From NCBI GenBank assembly GCA_021324685.1, contig JAJPIQ010000005.1, positions 1 through 64,000 of the forward strand: a stretch of 64,000 nucleotides of DNA. Reading direction: 5' to 3'. Below the pieces are notes generated by a model. That model worked only from the letters and a program-made list of their open reading frames with translations. It made no database searches and was not told where the DNA came from. Made by a program: the position numbers and the translations under genes. Positions 17,967 to 26,943 of the stretch are shown piece after piece. The stretch is from Bacteroidota bacterium. GTDB taxonomy: Bacteria; Bacteroidota; Ignavibacteria; Palsa-1295. Each line of letters starts with the position of its first letter. Position 1 is the first letter of the stretch.

Positions 17967-18178
17967 TTGAAGCAGAATTTTAATTTTAACTGCATCCCGT
18001 TTTTATAATCTTCTGGCGCTGTTGGCGCGCGTACCTGTAGGTGGACCATAGGAACAGGTTCGCTTTCGGGCATGAAAGAATCAAAATACGCAAGCATTGT
18101 GTGTTTCTGAAAGAAATGTGTGAGTTTCGAAGAATCCCAGTGTTCTTGCCTTGACGTTCACTTCTTCTACAAATTATT

Positions 18179-20260
18179 ATGAAATTTGGTAAAATTCTGC
18201 GGCTCCTGGCCGTTCTCGTGTTTAGTCTCGCAGCCCCACGGCTGATATTAGCCGATTCCTTCAGTTATGCGCCCGACACACTAACATTTTCGCCTTCCGG
18301 GCAGGATTCGCTCGTGAGCTACGTCCGGCTATCTTATAACGGCGATTCGACCGGTGCCGGGACGTATATCCACGCCTGGGTCTCATCCGGCTCCTCCTAC
18401 TTCAGCGTCTCTGCCGATACGCTCCATATCACAAAATATAGTTATATCAGGGTCGTGTACCATGTCGCCTCAAATACGGTGACCGGGCAGCTTTCGATCT
18501 CGGACGATACGGTGACGCGGACCGTCGTACTTATCGGACGTCCAAATCCGGCCTCGGCCGATGGCGAATTGAATGCACTGGGACCCTACTTTCCGGAAAA
18601 CACACCGGAAGGGCGCGATACATGTACACCGCTTCGCCTCATCAATTCCGGCAGCGATGCAGACACGATCTGGAGCGCAGGGTTTTCGCACGATCCACAA
18701 GGAATCTTTAGCTGGGACTCGGCGAGCCTTCCTCTGGTCCTCGGTGCGCACGATACGCTCTTCTGGGATTTCTGTTTTCATGCACCGCAGAACACGAACC
18801 AGTACACCGATACCTTCACCGTAAAGTATCGCGATGCGTATAGTTCCACGCGCTCCATCTGGCGGTTCGTAACAGGCAAAGCCGTCGATACTACCCCTCC
18901 GGATAACGCCCTCAAAGCGGTCGGACCGTACTTCCCGGGGAATGTTCCGGAAGGCGGGGACACCTGTTTGAGCAAAGGGGCTATTTGGCCGCTTGTCCTA
19001 ATCAATGGCGGTAGCGATCTCGATACGGTTGAAAGCATCAGCTGGACGCACGATCCGGGTTCCATGTTCTCGCTGGATCTTTCAGGGACCTCCTTCCCCT
19101 TTACGATCGCTTCGGGCGACACCATGTATTGGACGGCCTGCTTCCATGCGCCGAGCGATACGGTCGTGCACTGGGACACGCTCATGATCCGCTACCGCGA
19201 CGCATACAGCAACGACCGCTACGTCACACGGATCGTGTATGCGAGGGCGGTGGACACCACAGTCAAGACCTGCTATAACCTCTACGTAAAAGCCGCACCG
19301 GTAACGAATATCGGTGACACGAGCTTCCTCCACCTCTATATTTCGAACCGGCTCGATTCGTCGGTCACCCTCACGTCGATCCATATTTCCGGTACCGACG
19401 ACGGGGCCTTTCGGGTCGACTCCTCCGGGTTCCCGAACACGATTGCGGGACATGCCTACGATAGCGTGTGGTTAAAATTCATTCCCAACCGCACCAGTGG
19501 CTCGACGTCCTACGCGGCGACGCTCACCGCCTCCTTCACCTCCAACGACACGGCTCATTGCCACGAGGCGACGGTCGCACTTTCGGGTTCCATGCCGCAG
19601 TCCTGCAGCGACACGGAGACGGTCCACTTCGATACGACGGGTGCGAGCGACGTGGCGCTCACCGGCGATTCGGACCGTTACTATGCACACCGGATCGACT
19701 TCGTGAATACCTCGAGCGTGACGCTTGTCGTCACGGCGGTGAACTGGCTCCATTCGAGCACCCATTTCCTCGTGAGCCAGGTAGTTCCCTCGCTGCCGGA
19801 TACCCTTGCACCGAATGACGGCATGGCGATCATCGTCCATTTCTATGGCGATTCGTCCGGCACGATCTATCTCGACACGCTGGCACTGACGGTCACGGCG
19901 GGTATCGCCGATCCGACTGGGAAGATCTCGGTGCTTTCTGCCAACGGCGGAACGTATTATGTAAACATCAAGGGCATCTCGAATACCATTCAGGCCGGCG
20001 TCACATCGCCTGAGGCGAACATCGTTCCGGCCCTTCGCGTCTATCCCAATCCCGCATCCGGGCTGGTGAACATCGAGCTGCCGGGTTCCACGAACGCGAC
20101 CTTCGAAGTGATCGATCTTCTGGGGCACGTGATCGCAACGCATCGCGGTTCGGAATCCTGGCAATGGGATAGTTCCACCCTGTCGCGGAACGGGACCTAT
20201 TTCATACGCGCGTCCGACGGGACCCGTGTTTCGACAGAACGCCTGGTACTGGAGCGATAA
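18179..20260 (+). CDS. Secreted protein with duplicated Ig-like modules and T9SS-type C-terminal domain
   Basis: A 693-residue exported protein. The N-terminal signal peptide (about residues 1-26) ends near RLILADS. Two similar modules follow, each opening with (A/V)GPYFP-N-PEG-DTC and closing with Y-DAYS--R, at about residues 138-240 and 244-360; these resemble Spd-2/choice-of-anchor D Ig-like domains. Two further beta-rich modules follow. The last 80 residues start LRVYPNPASGLVNIELPG and end LSRNGTYFIRASDG, the classical layout of a T9SS sorting domain, so the protein probably travels across the outer membrane by that route. No catalytic motif seen. Confidence 0.85.
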   Translation: MKFGKILRLLAVLVFSLAAPRLILADSFSYAPDTLTFSPSGQDSLVSYVRLSYNGDSTGAGTYIHAWVSSGSSYFSVSADTLHITKYSYIRVVYHVASNTVTGQLSISDDTVTRTVVLIGRPNPASADGELNALGPYFPENTPEGRDTCTPLRLINSGSDADTIWSAGFSHDPQGIFSWDSASLPLVLGAHDTLFWDFCFHAPQNTNQYTDTFTVKYRDAYSSTRSIWRFVTGKAVDTTPPDNALKAVGPYFPGNVPEGGDTCLSKGAIWPLVLINGGSDLDTVESISWTHDPGSMFSLDLSGTSFPFTIASGDTMYWTACFHAPSDTVVHWDTLMIRYRDAYSNDRYVTRIVYARAVDTTVKTCYNLYVKAAPVTNIGDTSFLHLYISNRLDSSVTLTSIHISGTDDGAFRVDSSGFPNTIAGHAYDSVWLKFIPNRTSGSTSYAATLTASFTSNDTAHCHEATVALSGSMPQSCSDTETVHFDTTGASDVALTGDSDRYYAHRIDFVNTSSVTLVVTAVNWLHSSTHFLVSQVVPSLPDTLAPNDGMAIIVHFYGDSSGTIYLDTLALTVTAGIADPTGKISVLSANGGTYYVNIKGISNTIQAGVTSPEANIVPALRVYPNPASGLVNIELPGSTNATFEVIDLLGHVIATHRGSESWQWDSSTLSRNGTYFIRASDGTRVSTERLVLER

Positions 20261-20291
20261 GCTTCGGACCGAAGCGAAACGCTGTAACGCA

Positions 20292-20324
20292 AAACGAGGA
20301 CGCGTGTTTGGCGCGTCCTCGTTT
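20292..20324. terminator. Bidirectional intrinsic terminator
   Basis: A perfect 13 bp stem, AAACGAGGACGCG (20292-20304) with CGCGTCCTCGTTT (20312-20324), closes a 7 nt loop. T-rich and A-rich ends lie on both sides. It separates the convergent T9SS cargo gene (plus) and FKBP gene (minus). Confidence 0.9.
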
Positions 20325-20342
20325 ACGATCGTGAAAGCGGTG

Positions 20343-20960
20343 TTACTGAATTTTCAGGAGTTCCACGTCGAAGATCAACGTCGCGTTCGGTGGAATCGTG
20401 GGCGGCATACCCTGAGGGCCATACCCGAGATTGCCCGGAATAATCATCCGTCGCTTGCCGCCGACTTTCATAGTGAGAAGGCCTTCCTGCCAACCCTGGA
20501 TCAACCGGTTGAGCGGCGCTGTCATCGGTTCTTTACCGACATTGGAGTCGAACGTCGTACCATCGGTAAGTTTTCCGGTGTAAAAAACCGTAATGGTGGA
20601 AGTGGGCTGAGGGCTTGCTCCTTTGCCTTTCTTGATGTCGATATACTTTAATCCCGTGGGTGTAATAACCGTATCGCCATGCTTTCCGGCTTTCGCGGGT
20701 TCGGGAGCAGCCGTCATCGCCGGCGGAGGAACGTTGGGTTCCATCTGAGCTGTCGGCTGGGAACCGGTGGCGGGCATCGTCGCCGTGGGGTTCGGAGCCA
20801 TCGACGCAGTCTCGGGCTGAGCCGGAGTGGAGGGTGGCGGAGCCGTGGCGGACGTCGATTGAGAATAGGACGTCGAATCGGTCGACGAGCTGTTTTCGGA
20901 CTTCGCGCAGCCCCATAAGAAAAGGCTGAGCATGGTGGATGCAAAAAGTAACTGTTTCAT
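20343..20960 (-). CDS. FKBP-type peptidyl-prolyl isomerase lipoprotein
   Basis: A 205-residue lipoprotein that isomerises proline bonds in exported proteins. The signal ends LFLWGC with a lipobox cysteine at about residue 18, followed by a long Ser/Thr/Pro/Ala-rich linker to about residue 100. The C-terminal FKBP domain shows [37 protein letters not shown] and a FDVELLKIQ end. It is coupled to rsgA by ATGA overlap (rsgA stop and this start). A bidirectional terminator follows. Confidence 0.93.
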   Translation of the reverse strand: MKQLLFASTMLSLFLWGCAKSENSSSTDSTSYSQSTSATAPPPSTPAQPETASMAPNPTATMPATGSQPTAQMEPNVPPPAMTAAPEPAKAGKHGDTVITPTGLKYIDIKKGKGASPQPTSTITVFYTGKLTDGTTFDSNVGKEPMTAPLNRLIQGWQEGLLTMKVGGKRRMIIPGNLGYGPQGMPPTIPPNATLIFDVELLKIQ

Positions 20961-22093
20961 TGGTTCCTGATACGTTTGGTTTCTTCCTGTTTTGCTTCTT
21001 CGAAAAGTTTTTGGTAACTGGTGTAACGGTCGATGGAAATTTTATCCTCTTCGACCGCCTGCCGGACGGCGCAGCCCGGCTCGTGAATGTGCGAACAATT
21101 GGTGACCCGGCAATGCTCCTGGAATTTCAGAAATTCCACGAAGGAAAACTTCAGGTCCGCCGGACGTAACTCGAAGTTCGAAAATTCCCGAACGCCCGGG
21201 GTATCAACAATGAACGAGGGTTCGGCGACGGCGGGAACTTCCATCAGCGAACTGCCCGAGGTCGTATGCGCACCGCGTCGGAACTTCTTCTGCAGCGCGC
21301 CCGTCCGGCCGGCCTCCCGCCCGAGCAGCGTGTTGATAAGAGAACTTTTTCCGACGCCGGAGTGCCCGGCGAAGACACTCGTCCTGCCGGAAAGTTCCTT
21401 CCGGAGATCGTCGAGGCCGCTGGCTTCGACCGCCGAAACGAGGAAGACCGGATATCCGATCTCGCGGTACAGATCGCGAATATAGAGCGCTTCATCGAGT
21501 TCTTCTTCGGTCGCGCGATCGATCTTATTGATCGCGATGGCAATCTCGAGGCCGCCATCCAAACCCGCCACGATATAGCGATCGATAATGCCGGAACGAA
21601 GTTTCGGCTCGCCCACGCTCGCCACGATCATCAGGAGATCGACATTGGCAACGACGACCTGCTCGAACGCACTTTTTCGTCCCGCGGCACGGCGCGAAAG
21701 TTTGGTGCGGCGCTCGAGCACGTCTTCGATCAGGTATCCCTCCGCCTCTTCACGAATAAGCACATGATCCCCCACGGCCACCAGGGTCGCGCGAGGGTTC
21801 GCAGTACGCGTCCCTTTATAGGACTTAGCACGGACCTCCCGGGCATCTTCGAGACGGAGTACAAAGAACATCCCTTCGGCACGCACCACGCGGGCGGGTA
21901 TATACGCTTCTCGCGGCGCCGTTCGAACGTCGCCGGGTTCCCTCAACTCACGCTTTTTTGTGAGCTTGCGGCGCTTGCGGTCCCGATCCTCATGGGCGCT
22001 ACGGATCTGTTCGCGCGAAATTTCATCTTCGAGTTCCGGCACATTACTCCTGAAAAATTCCTGTTTCAGCAACCAAAAGTTGCTCCGCATCAT
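20957..22093 (-). CDS. rsgA: Ribosome small subunit-dependent GTPase A
   Basis: A circularly permuted GTPase that helps mature the 30S subunit. The G motifs appear in the order G4 (AINKID), G1 ([10 protein letters not shown]) and G3 (DTPGV), and the C-terminal zinc site is C-x5-C-x-H-x5-C in [14 protein letters not shown]. The N-terminal OB-fold part spans about residues 60-130. From the ATG at 22093 the product has 378 residues, with a charged extension; a GTG at 22042 preceded by AGGAG would give a shorter protein and leave room for a promoter before the divergent glycosyltransferase gene at 22115. Confidence 0.93.
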   Translation of the reverse strand: MMRSNFWLLKQEFFRSNVPELEDEISREQIRSAHEDRDRKRRKLTKKRELREPGDVRTAPREAYIPARVVRAEGMFFVLRLEDAREVRAKSYKGTRTANPRATLVAVGDHVLIREEAEGYLIEDVLERRTKLSRRAAGRKSAFEQVVVANVDLLMIVASVGEPKLRSGIIDRYIVAGLDGGLEIAIAINKIDRATEEELDEALYIRDLYREIGYPVFLVSAVEASGLDDLRKELSGRTSVFAGHSGVGKSSLINTLLGREAGRTGALQKKFRRGAHTTSGSSLMEVPAVAEPSFIVDTPGVREFSNFELRPADLKFSFVEFLKFQEHCRVTNCSHIHEPGCAVRQAVEEDKISIDRYTSYQKLFEEAKQEETKRIRNQ

Positions 22094-22114
22094 TCATTAC
22101 GTATCTTTCCCTCC

Positions 22115-23671
22115 ATGGCTCGCCGGTTTTGGATTACGATGTCCGTGTGCGCGGTCTTATACCTGCCCTCGCTCTGGTGGGCGCTGGGGCTGGACCAGAA
22201 TATCTTTGCCGAAATCGGTTCCTTACTGCTGGCCGGCAAAAAACTGTATGTCGATGCATGGGATGTCAAGCCGCCCAACATTTTTTACGTCTATGCGTTC
22301 TTCGAGCGGCTCTTCGGCGAACATGCGTTTGCGGTTCGCGCATCGGATTATGTTGCCAGTCTTCTGGCGTGTGCCGCGGTCTATGCTACGACCGCGCGGC
22401 AGGCGCCACATATTCTTCGCCGTGGCCACGAATGGCTTGCACCGCTCGCGGCGATTCTGCTGATACTTACGCTGCTTTCGCTCGGACTTGCGGATACCGC
22501 ACAAACGGAATCGTACTCGCTCTTTTTCATCATCGGTGCATCGCTGCTCGTTCAATCGCCACGGCTTACCGGACGCAAACGCACGCATTCTTCGCTATTC
22601 TTTGCGGCCGGGGTTTTTCTTGCCATCGTCACTTTTTTTAAGACGTCGAATGCCATATTCCTGTTCGCGGTTGCACTGGAACTTTGGCTGTACAATCGCC
22701 GGGCATGGCCGCGGGCAATGCTCTATCTTGCTCTCGGGTTTATGGCCTGGAGTGGCCTGCAGTTCGGCATGCTCGCCCTGCAGGGAAGCCTTGTCGAATA
22801 TCTTAAAATTGCTTCCGACGTCGTCACCCGGCACCCTCATGAAGTATCACAACTGGAGCTTGCGGATCTTCCGCGCGCACTGTGGACATATCTCGACCTT
22901 TGGAGTGTCCTCTCGTTCGCGGCAATTATCCTCTCGCTCATTCGGCGCGATAAATCGTTCCTACGCGCGGCTCTCTCCCCTCTTATTTTATTTTTGGCGG
23001 GAATGATTGCGGTGCTCATTCAGAGAAAGGGCTGGGGCTATCAATACGTCGTGATCCTTCCCGGTCTCTCGAGGCTATGTGCGATCTCTGCCGGGTATGT
23101 GTTTGCAATCGTCCGAAAGCAATCACAACGGGTAGCGGTTGCTGTTACGGCGTTTCTTGTCTTGCTTACACTCGTTTTCACTCCAAGCGCCCGTCGCAGA
23201 ATTCATTATACCATGGATGCCATGCAATCGGTGGGGGATCATTCGGCGTACCTCGCGCGGCTGGGATCGAAACAAAGCCTCTATTATCCGCTCTGCACCG
23301 ATTCGCTCGCGAATTATGTGGCACTTCACACGGCATCCTCCGATCCCATTTTTATTTTCGGCGACGAACCTGGCGTATACTGGCGCACGCACCGAATGCC
23401 GGCTACACGTTATCTCTATTCTCTGCTTTTTACGAGCGGCGTAATTTCCAATGATGGCCTTCGAACGATGCAGGACACAATTGCTCGAAGGCGGCCGGCG
23501 CTAATCGCGATCGAACGCTACGACACGACCGCCTTTCGCGGCCGACCGGAGACCAGCGAATCGCTTGTCGAGACCGATCCCGTTTTTCGGCCGCTCAAAG
23601 AGTTTATTTCGAATCAATATCTCTTGAGCGATACCGTATGCGATAAATTTTTAATCTTTAAACAAAGATAA
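22115..23671 (+). CDS. Polytopic membrane glycosyltransferase (GT-C / ArnT-like)
   Basis: A 518-residue protein with about ten helices. The first helix (MARRFWITMSVCAVLYLPS) is followed by an external loop ending KPPNIFYVYAFFERLFGEHAFAVR, a pattern common in polyprenyl-linked sugar transferases of the dolichyl-mannosyltransferase/ArnT superfamily. A soluble C-terminal part of about 150 residues follows (IFGDEPGVYW). I take the ATG at 22115; the frame is open much further upstream but that lies in antisense to rsgA. The substrate cannot be named. Transcribed away from rsgA with almost no spacer. Confidence 0.7.
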   Translation: MARRFWITMSVCAVLYLPSLWWALGLDQNIFAEIGSLLLAGKKLYVDAWDVKPPNIFYVYAFFERLFGEHAFAVRASDYVASLLACAAVYATTARQAPHILRRGHEWLAPLAAILLILTLLSLGLADTAQTESYSLFFIIGASLLVQSPRLTGRKRTHSSLFFAAGVFLAIVTFFKTSNAIFLFAVALELWLYNRRAWPRAMLYLALGFMAWSGLQFGMLALQGSLVEYLKIASDVVTRHPHEVSQLELADLPRALWTYLDLWSVLSFAAIILSLIRRDKSFLRAALSPLILFLAGMIAVLIQRKGWGYQYVVILPGLSRLCAISAGYVFAIVRKQSQRVAVAVTAFLVLLTLVFTPSARRRIHYTMDAMQSVGDHSAYLARLGSKQSLYYPLCTDSLANYVALHTASSDPIFIFGDEPGVYWRTHRMPATRYLYSLLFTSGVISNDGLRTMQDTIARRRPALIAIERYDTTAFRGRPETSESLVETDPVFRPLKEFISNQYLLSDTVCDKFLIFKQR

Positions 23672-23766
23672 AAATTTAGTGGACTTTAAACTTTCGCTTG
23701 TCTACTGTTGCAACGAATTTCTCATTCCCGCGTGTTAGCGCGCATAATTTTGAAAGGAATTACGCT

Positions 23767-24195
23767 ATGTACGATGAAAATCAGATCCGGCCCATGCGTG
23801 AAGAAGTGACACGTCTTGGAATTAAAGAAGTAAGGACCGCCGAGGAAGTCGATGCCGCTGTCAAGGCGCCTGGAACGACATTAATTTTTATAAATTCGGT
23901 CTGCGGCTGCGCGGCAGGAAGTGCCCGGCCGGGACTCAGCCTTGCCGTTCAAAATAACGTTCTTCCTGACCGCATGATCAGTGCCTTTGCTGGCAATGAT
24001 ACCGAAGCAGTCGGCCGTGCACGGCAGTATTTCGCAGGGTTTGCGCCAAGTTCTCCGGCGTTCGGTATGCTTCGCGATGGCGAACTCGTCTGGATGCTCG
24101 AACGCTGGCAGATCGAAGGCCGCCCCGCGCCTGTGCTCGCTGAAATTCTCAAATCGGCATTCAATGAGCATTGCGGCGTAAAAGTCGCGGTGTAA
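23767..24195 (+). CDS. Bacilliredoxin-family protein (BrxA/BrxB, DUF1094)
   Basis: A 142-residue thioredoxin-fold protein with the family CGC motif at C46-G-C48 in NSVCGCAAGSARPGL, which removes bacillithiol or similar thiols from protein cysteines. The N-terminal MYDENQIRPMREEVTRLG and C-terminal EIL-AF-EHC segments fit the family. Preceded by an AAAGGA ribosome-binding site 9 nt before the ATG. The frame is open for 69 nt upstream but without a start that fits better. Confidence 0.9.
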   Translation: MYDENQIRPMREEVTRLGIKEVRTAEEVDAAVKAPGTTLIFINSVCGCAAGSARPGLSLAVQNNVLPDRMISAFAGNDTEAVGRARQYFAGFAPSSPAFGMLRDGELVWMLERWQIEGRPAPVLAEILKSAFNEHCGVKVAV

Positions 24196-24247
24196 AGACC
24201 GACCATCGACGGCACTTCTTGCTGCCGCTCGCGCTTTTGAAAGCCGC

Positions 24248-25228
24248 ATGAAAATTTTGGTGACTGGCGCATCGGGTTTTGTCGGCTCTCACGTGGCCGA
24301 CCGTCTGCTTGCAGGTGGCTACCAGGTGCGCGCCCTTTTACGGGAGCATTCGAGTGAAGAATGGCTGAAAGGGAAACCGGTCGAAATCGCCCGTGCAAAC
24401 CTGGCACAAATAGAATCGCTTCGTACACCCGTCGAAGGCATCGATGCCATCATCCATGTTGGCGGCGTTACGGCGGCTAAGAACAAACAGGGTTTTTACG
24501 ACGGGAATCTTGTTCCCACCCGAAACCTGCTCGAAGCCGTACGGCGATTCAATCCAAAGATCGAGCGATTCGTGCTTTGTTCCAGTCAGACGGCTGTGGG
24601 TCCTTCTCTGGATGGCCAGCCGGTAACAGAACGAACCCCTCCTCATCCAATTACAACGTACGGAAAATCGAAACGCGCAGCCGAAGAAGAGTGCGAACGC
24701 GCTCGCGAGGACTTTCCGGTCACGATCCTTCGCCTGTCGGCCATCTACGGCCCTCGCGATACCGCCATTCTTACATTTTTTCAGACGGTCGATAAACGCC
24801 TTAAGCCACTAATCGGAATGCAGGACAAATGGGTGAATCTCGCTCATGTTTCAGACATTGCGGATGCAGTCCTGCTTGCGATTGAAAAAAGCGAGGCAAA
24901 GAACGAGACCTATTTTATCGGCAGTCAGATGCATTACACCTGGCGCGATGTCAGCAATCTCACAGCAGAAATTCTAAAGCGCCGCGGGTTGACCGTGCGG
25001 CTGCCCCACGCGCTCGTCTATTCCGTCGCCGGATTTTCAGAATTTTTTTCAATATTTCGTTCCAAGCCGAGCGTACTCAACTGGGAAAAGGGGCGCGATA
25101 TGGTGCAACCCAACTGGATCTGTAGTGTGGAAAAGGCCGTTCAGGAAATCGGCTACCGCCAGCGCGTTTCCCTTGAAGACGGCATACGAGATACCACCGA
25201 TTGGTACCGCCGCGAAGGCTGGATGTAG
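24248..25228 (+). CDS. NAD(P)-dependent epimerase/3-beta-hydroxysteroid dehydrogenase-like protein
   Basis: A 326-residue extended short-chain dehydrogenase. The Rossmann NAD(P) loop is TGASGFVGSHVADRLL at residues 6-21, and the catalytic Tyr-x3-Lys occurs as YGKSKRAAE after a serine-rich strand. The C-terminal part (FFQTVDKRLKPLIG, WVNLAHVSDIADA) is typical of sugar-nucleotide or steroid-like dehydrogenases of atypical type; the precise substrate is unknown. Followed after 4 nt by a secreted-protein gene, with which it may be co-transcribed. Confidence 0.85.
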   Translation: MKILVTGASGFVGSHVADRLLAGGYQVRALLREHSSEEWLKGKPVEIARANLAQIESLRTPVEGIDAIIHVGGVTAAKNKQGFYDGNLVPTRNLLEAVRRFNPKIERFVLCSSQTAVGPSLDGQPVTERTPPHPITTYGKSKRAAEEECERAREDFPVTILRLSAIYGPRDTAILTFFQTVDKRLKPLIGMQDKWVNLAHVSDIADAVLLAIEKSEAKNETYFIGSQMHYTWRDVSNLTAEILKRRGLTVRLPHALVYSVAGFSEFFSIFRSKPSVLNWEKGRDMVQPNWICSVEKAVQEIGYRQRVSLEDGIRDTTDWYRREGWM

Positions 25229-25232
25229 ATCG

Positions 25233-26657
25233 ATGACGAATGACACCTCTCGGATCGGCCTTCGGCTCTTCGCGCTGATTGTTTCGGTCATGTGTGTGTA
25301 TTCGTTCAATGCGAACGCTCAGGACCTTATCATGCGCCGATCGAACAGCATTGGCAACTGGATCGCGTACCTGAACAATACCGGCGCCCTGTTCAATCAA
25401 AGCGATTCGGCACACCCTTCCGCGCTCGGCATGGGCGCCGGTGGACTCTGGACCAGGCTCGGCAGGAACGATACCGTCGTCTTCGGGGCAGGCCTATGGA
25501 TCGGTGGGCTACGGCGTCGTTCGGGTACCCTGACTCCCCACGTCGAATTTTCCTATAATCCGAATACCGGGCAGTCTCAATTTTCGCCCGGAAGTCTTGT
25601 GTACGATGGTCCGGCCACGGATGCCTCGCAGGCCGCGCGAGATAAATATCGCGTCTACCGTTCTACGGACCTTGCGGGCCCACCATGGCCGGTCCGTAGC
25701 GTGAATGGCCGGGATTCGTATATCGACGACGTCACGCAGCGAGACGCCGCTGGGCCGCAGGCCGTCTTAGGCGATGAAGATATGTTCCTGATCTATAAAG
25801 ATTCCGACCCGGATAGCTCCTCGGATCCCTTCGATCTTGAAATTCGCACGCAAGCAAGCTTTTGGAAGAGCGGATTTCCGGCGAATGTCGTTCTCGTCCG
25901 GAACCAAATGGTCTATTCCGGGAACGATACAATTTTCAATCCCATCCTTGCCCTTGCGGTCGATGGGGACATCAATATTCCGGACGACGACCGCACGAAA
26001 GGCGTTCAGAATGAAGGTACGCAGGCGACCGTGTTCTTTACCGACCAAAGTACGACTGATCCTTTACTCGGAGTCATGGTGCTCGACGGACAAAATGGTT
26101 CTAATCGATTCGATCCGGGCGTAACCTCACTCCGATATTGGGATATCAACGACGATCCGGTCAGCGATTCCGACCGGTATGCGTTCTTGACCGAGATTCA
26201 TCATGATACGGCGCTTAGTGTCGTCGGCGATGCGCGCATCCTGATGACGAGTGCGAGCGAAACTCCCCTAGTCCCGGGCGATACACTTTATTTCACTTAT
26301 GCTCTTTTTGCACAGGCACCGACCGGCCCGGCACTTACAGCGGCCGATTCTGCGGCAATGCTGCGAACAGCACGGACCATTTCGTCCAATTATCGGAGTG
26401 GCACTCTGGGAAGCCTTTCCGGAGTTGAACATAGTGCAAATAAGCAAAATATTGAGATATATCCCAGTCCGGCTTCAACCGAACTAACGATCGATAATGC
26501 TTCCGGGGATGCGGAGTTATTCGATGAGCTAGGAAGGCCCTTGAAAGCAGCTAAAAATATCGGAAATTCGGCTGTTTTCGACGTTCGTGATCTTTCTAAC
26601 GGATTCTATTTCGTTCGAATTGGACAAAATTCCTATTGTGTTGAAATTTATCATTAA
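25233..26657 (+). CDS. Secreted protein with T9SS-type C-terminal domain
   Basis: A 474-residue exported protein whose ATG lies 5 nt after the epimerase stop; signal peptide LRLFALIVSVMCVYSFNANA. The first third contains 'NSIGNWIAYLNNTG' and 'FGAGLWIGGLR', a pattern seen in exported FCB-group proteins of unknown role. The C-terminus opens IEIYPSPASTELTIDN and ends LSNGFYFVRIGQNS, a T9SS-type sorting domain. No enzyme motif visible. The last 100 codons look AT-richer than the rest. Followed by an AT-rich spacer and a strong terminator. Confidence 0.8.
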   Translation: MTNDTSRIGLRLFALIVSVMCVYSFNANAQDLIMRRSNSIGNWIAYLNNTGALFNQSDSAHPSALGMGAGGLWTRLGRNDTVVFGAGLWIGGLRRRSGTLTPHVEFSYNPNTGQSQFSPGSLVYDGPATDASQAARDKYRVYRSTDLAGPPWPVRSVNGRDSYIDDVTQRDAAGPQAVLGDEDMFLIYKDSDPDSSSDPFDLEIRTQASFWKSGFPANVVLVRNQMVYSGNDTIFNPILALAVDGDINIPDDDRTKGVQNEGTQATVFFTDQSTTDPLLGVMVLDGQNGSNRFDPGVTSLRYWDINDDPVSDSDRYAFLTEIHHDTALSVVGDARILMTSASETPLVPGDTLYFTYALFAQAPTGPALTAADSAAMLRTARTISSNYRSGTLGSLSGVEHSANKQNIEIYPSPASTELTIDNASGDAELFDELGRPLKAAKNIGNSAVFDVRDLSNGFYFVRIGQNSYCVEIYH

Positions 26658-26727
26658 AAGTGTTCGATTTTGAGACTTAATTCTTGTCAAATCTCATAAT
26701 CGGACAAAATTGCGTTTTCCACACTCA

Positions 26728-26780
26728 AAAACGAAGTTTTAATGCGATTTTTCGAACTGGCATGCTTTTTACTTCGTTTT
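26728..26780. repeat. 10-bp inverted repeat in AT-rich spacer
   Basis: AAAACGAAGT (26728-26737) and ACTTCGTTTT (26771-26780) are perfect complements separated by 33 nt, within the 286 nt region between the T9SS cargo gene and the M1 peptidase gene. I see no gene in this spacer; it is AT-rich apart from the GC-rich terminator stem further on. Confidence 0.4.
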
Positions 26781-26836
26781 CGATTTGGCAAACTAAACTA
26801 GAGACTCACCTGAAGCTAAAAAAAGCTTCTCACAGC

Positions 26837-26864
26837 AAGCGCCGGGAGGGCAAACCCGGCGCTT
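26837..26864 (+). terminator. Intrinsic terminator after secreted protein gene
   Basis: AAGCGCCGGG (26837-26846) pairs with CCCGGCGCTT (26855-26864), a perfect 10 bp stem with an 8 nt loop, followed by TTCGATTTT. Ends the epimerase and secreted-protein transcript. Confidence 0.88.
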
Positions 26865-26943
26865 TCGATTTTAAAAGATTTAAAACCGCTGAATTCTTTC
26901 AAAAGCTTTGAATTCCTTGTCGGTCGCAGGCTGTTCTGGGGAT

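Noticed and set aside
21266-22114. Upstream extension of the membrane glycosyltransferase
   Set aside because: This part lies antisense to rsgA and has no signal or helix; the ATG at 22115 begins the first membrane helix.
26658-26943. Small RNA gene in the AT-rich spacer
   Set aside because: Inverted repeat and terminator are visible, but no promoter or conserved RNA fold could be recognised.
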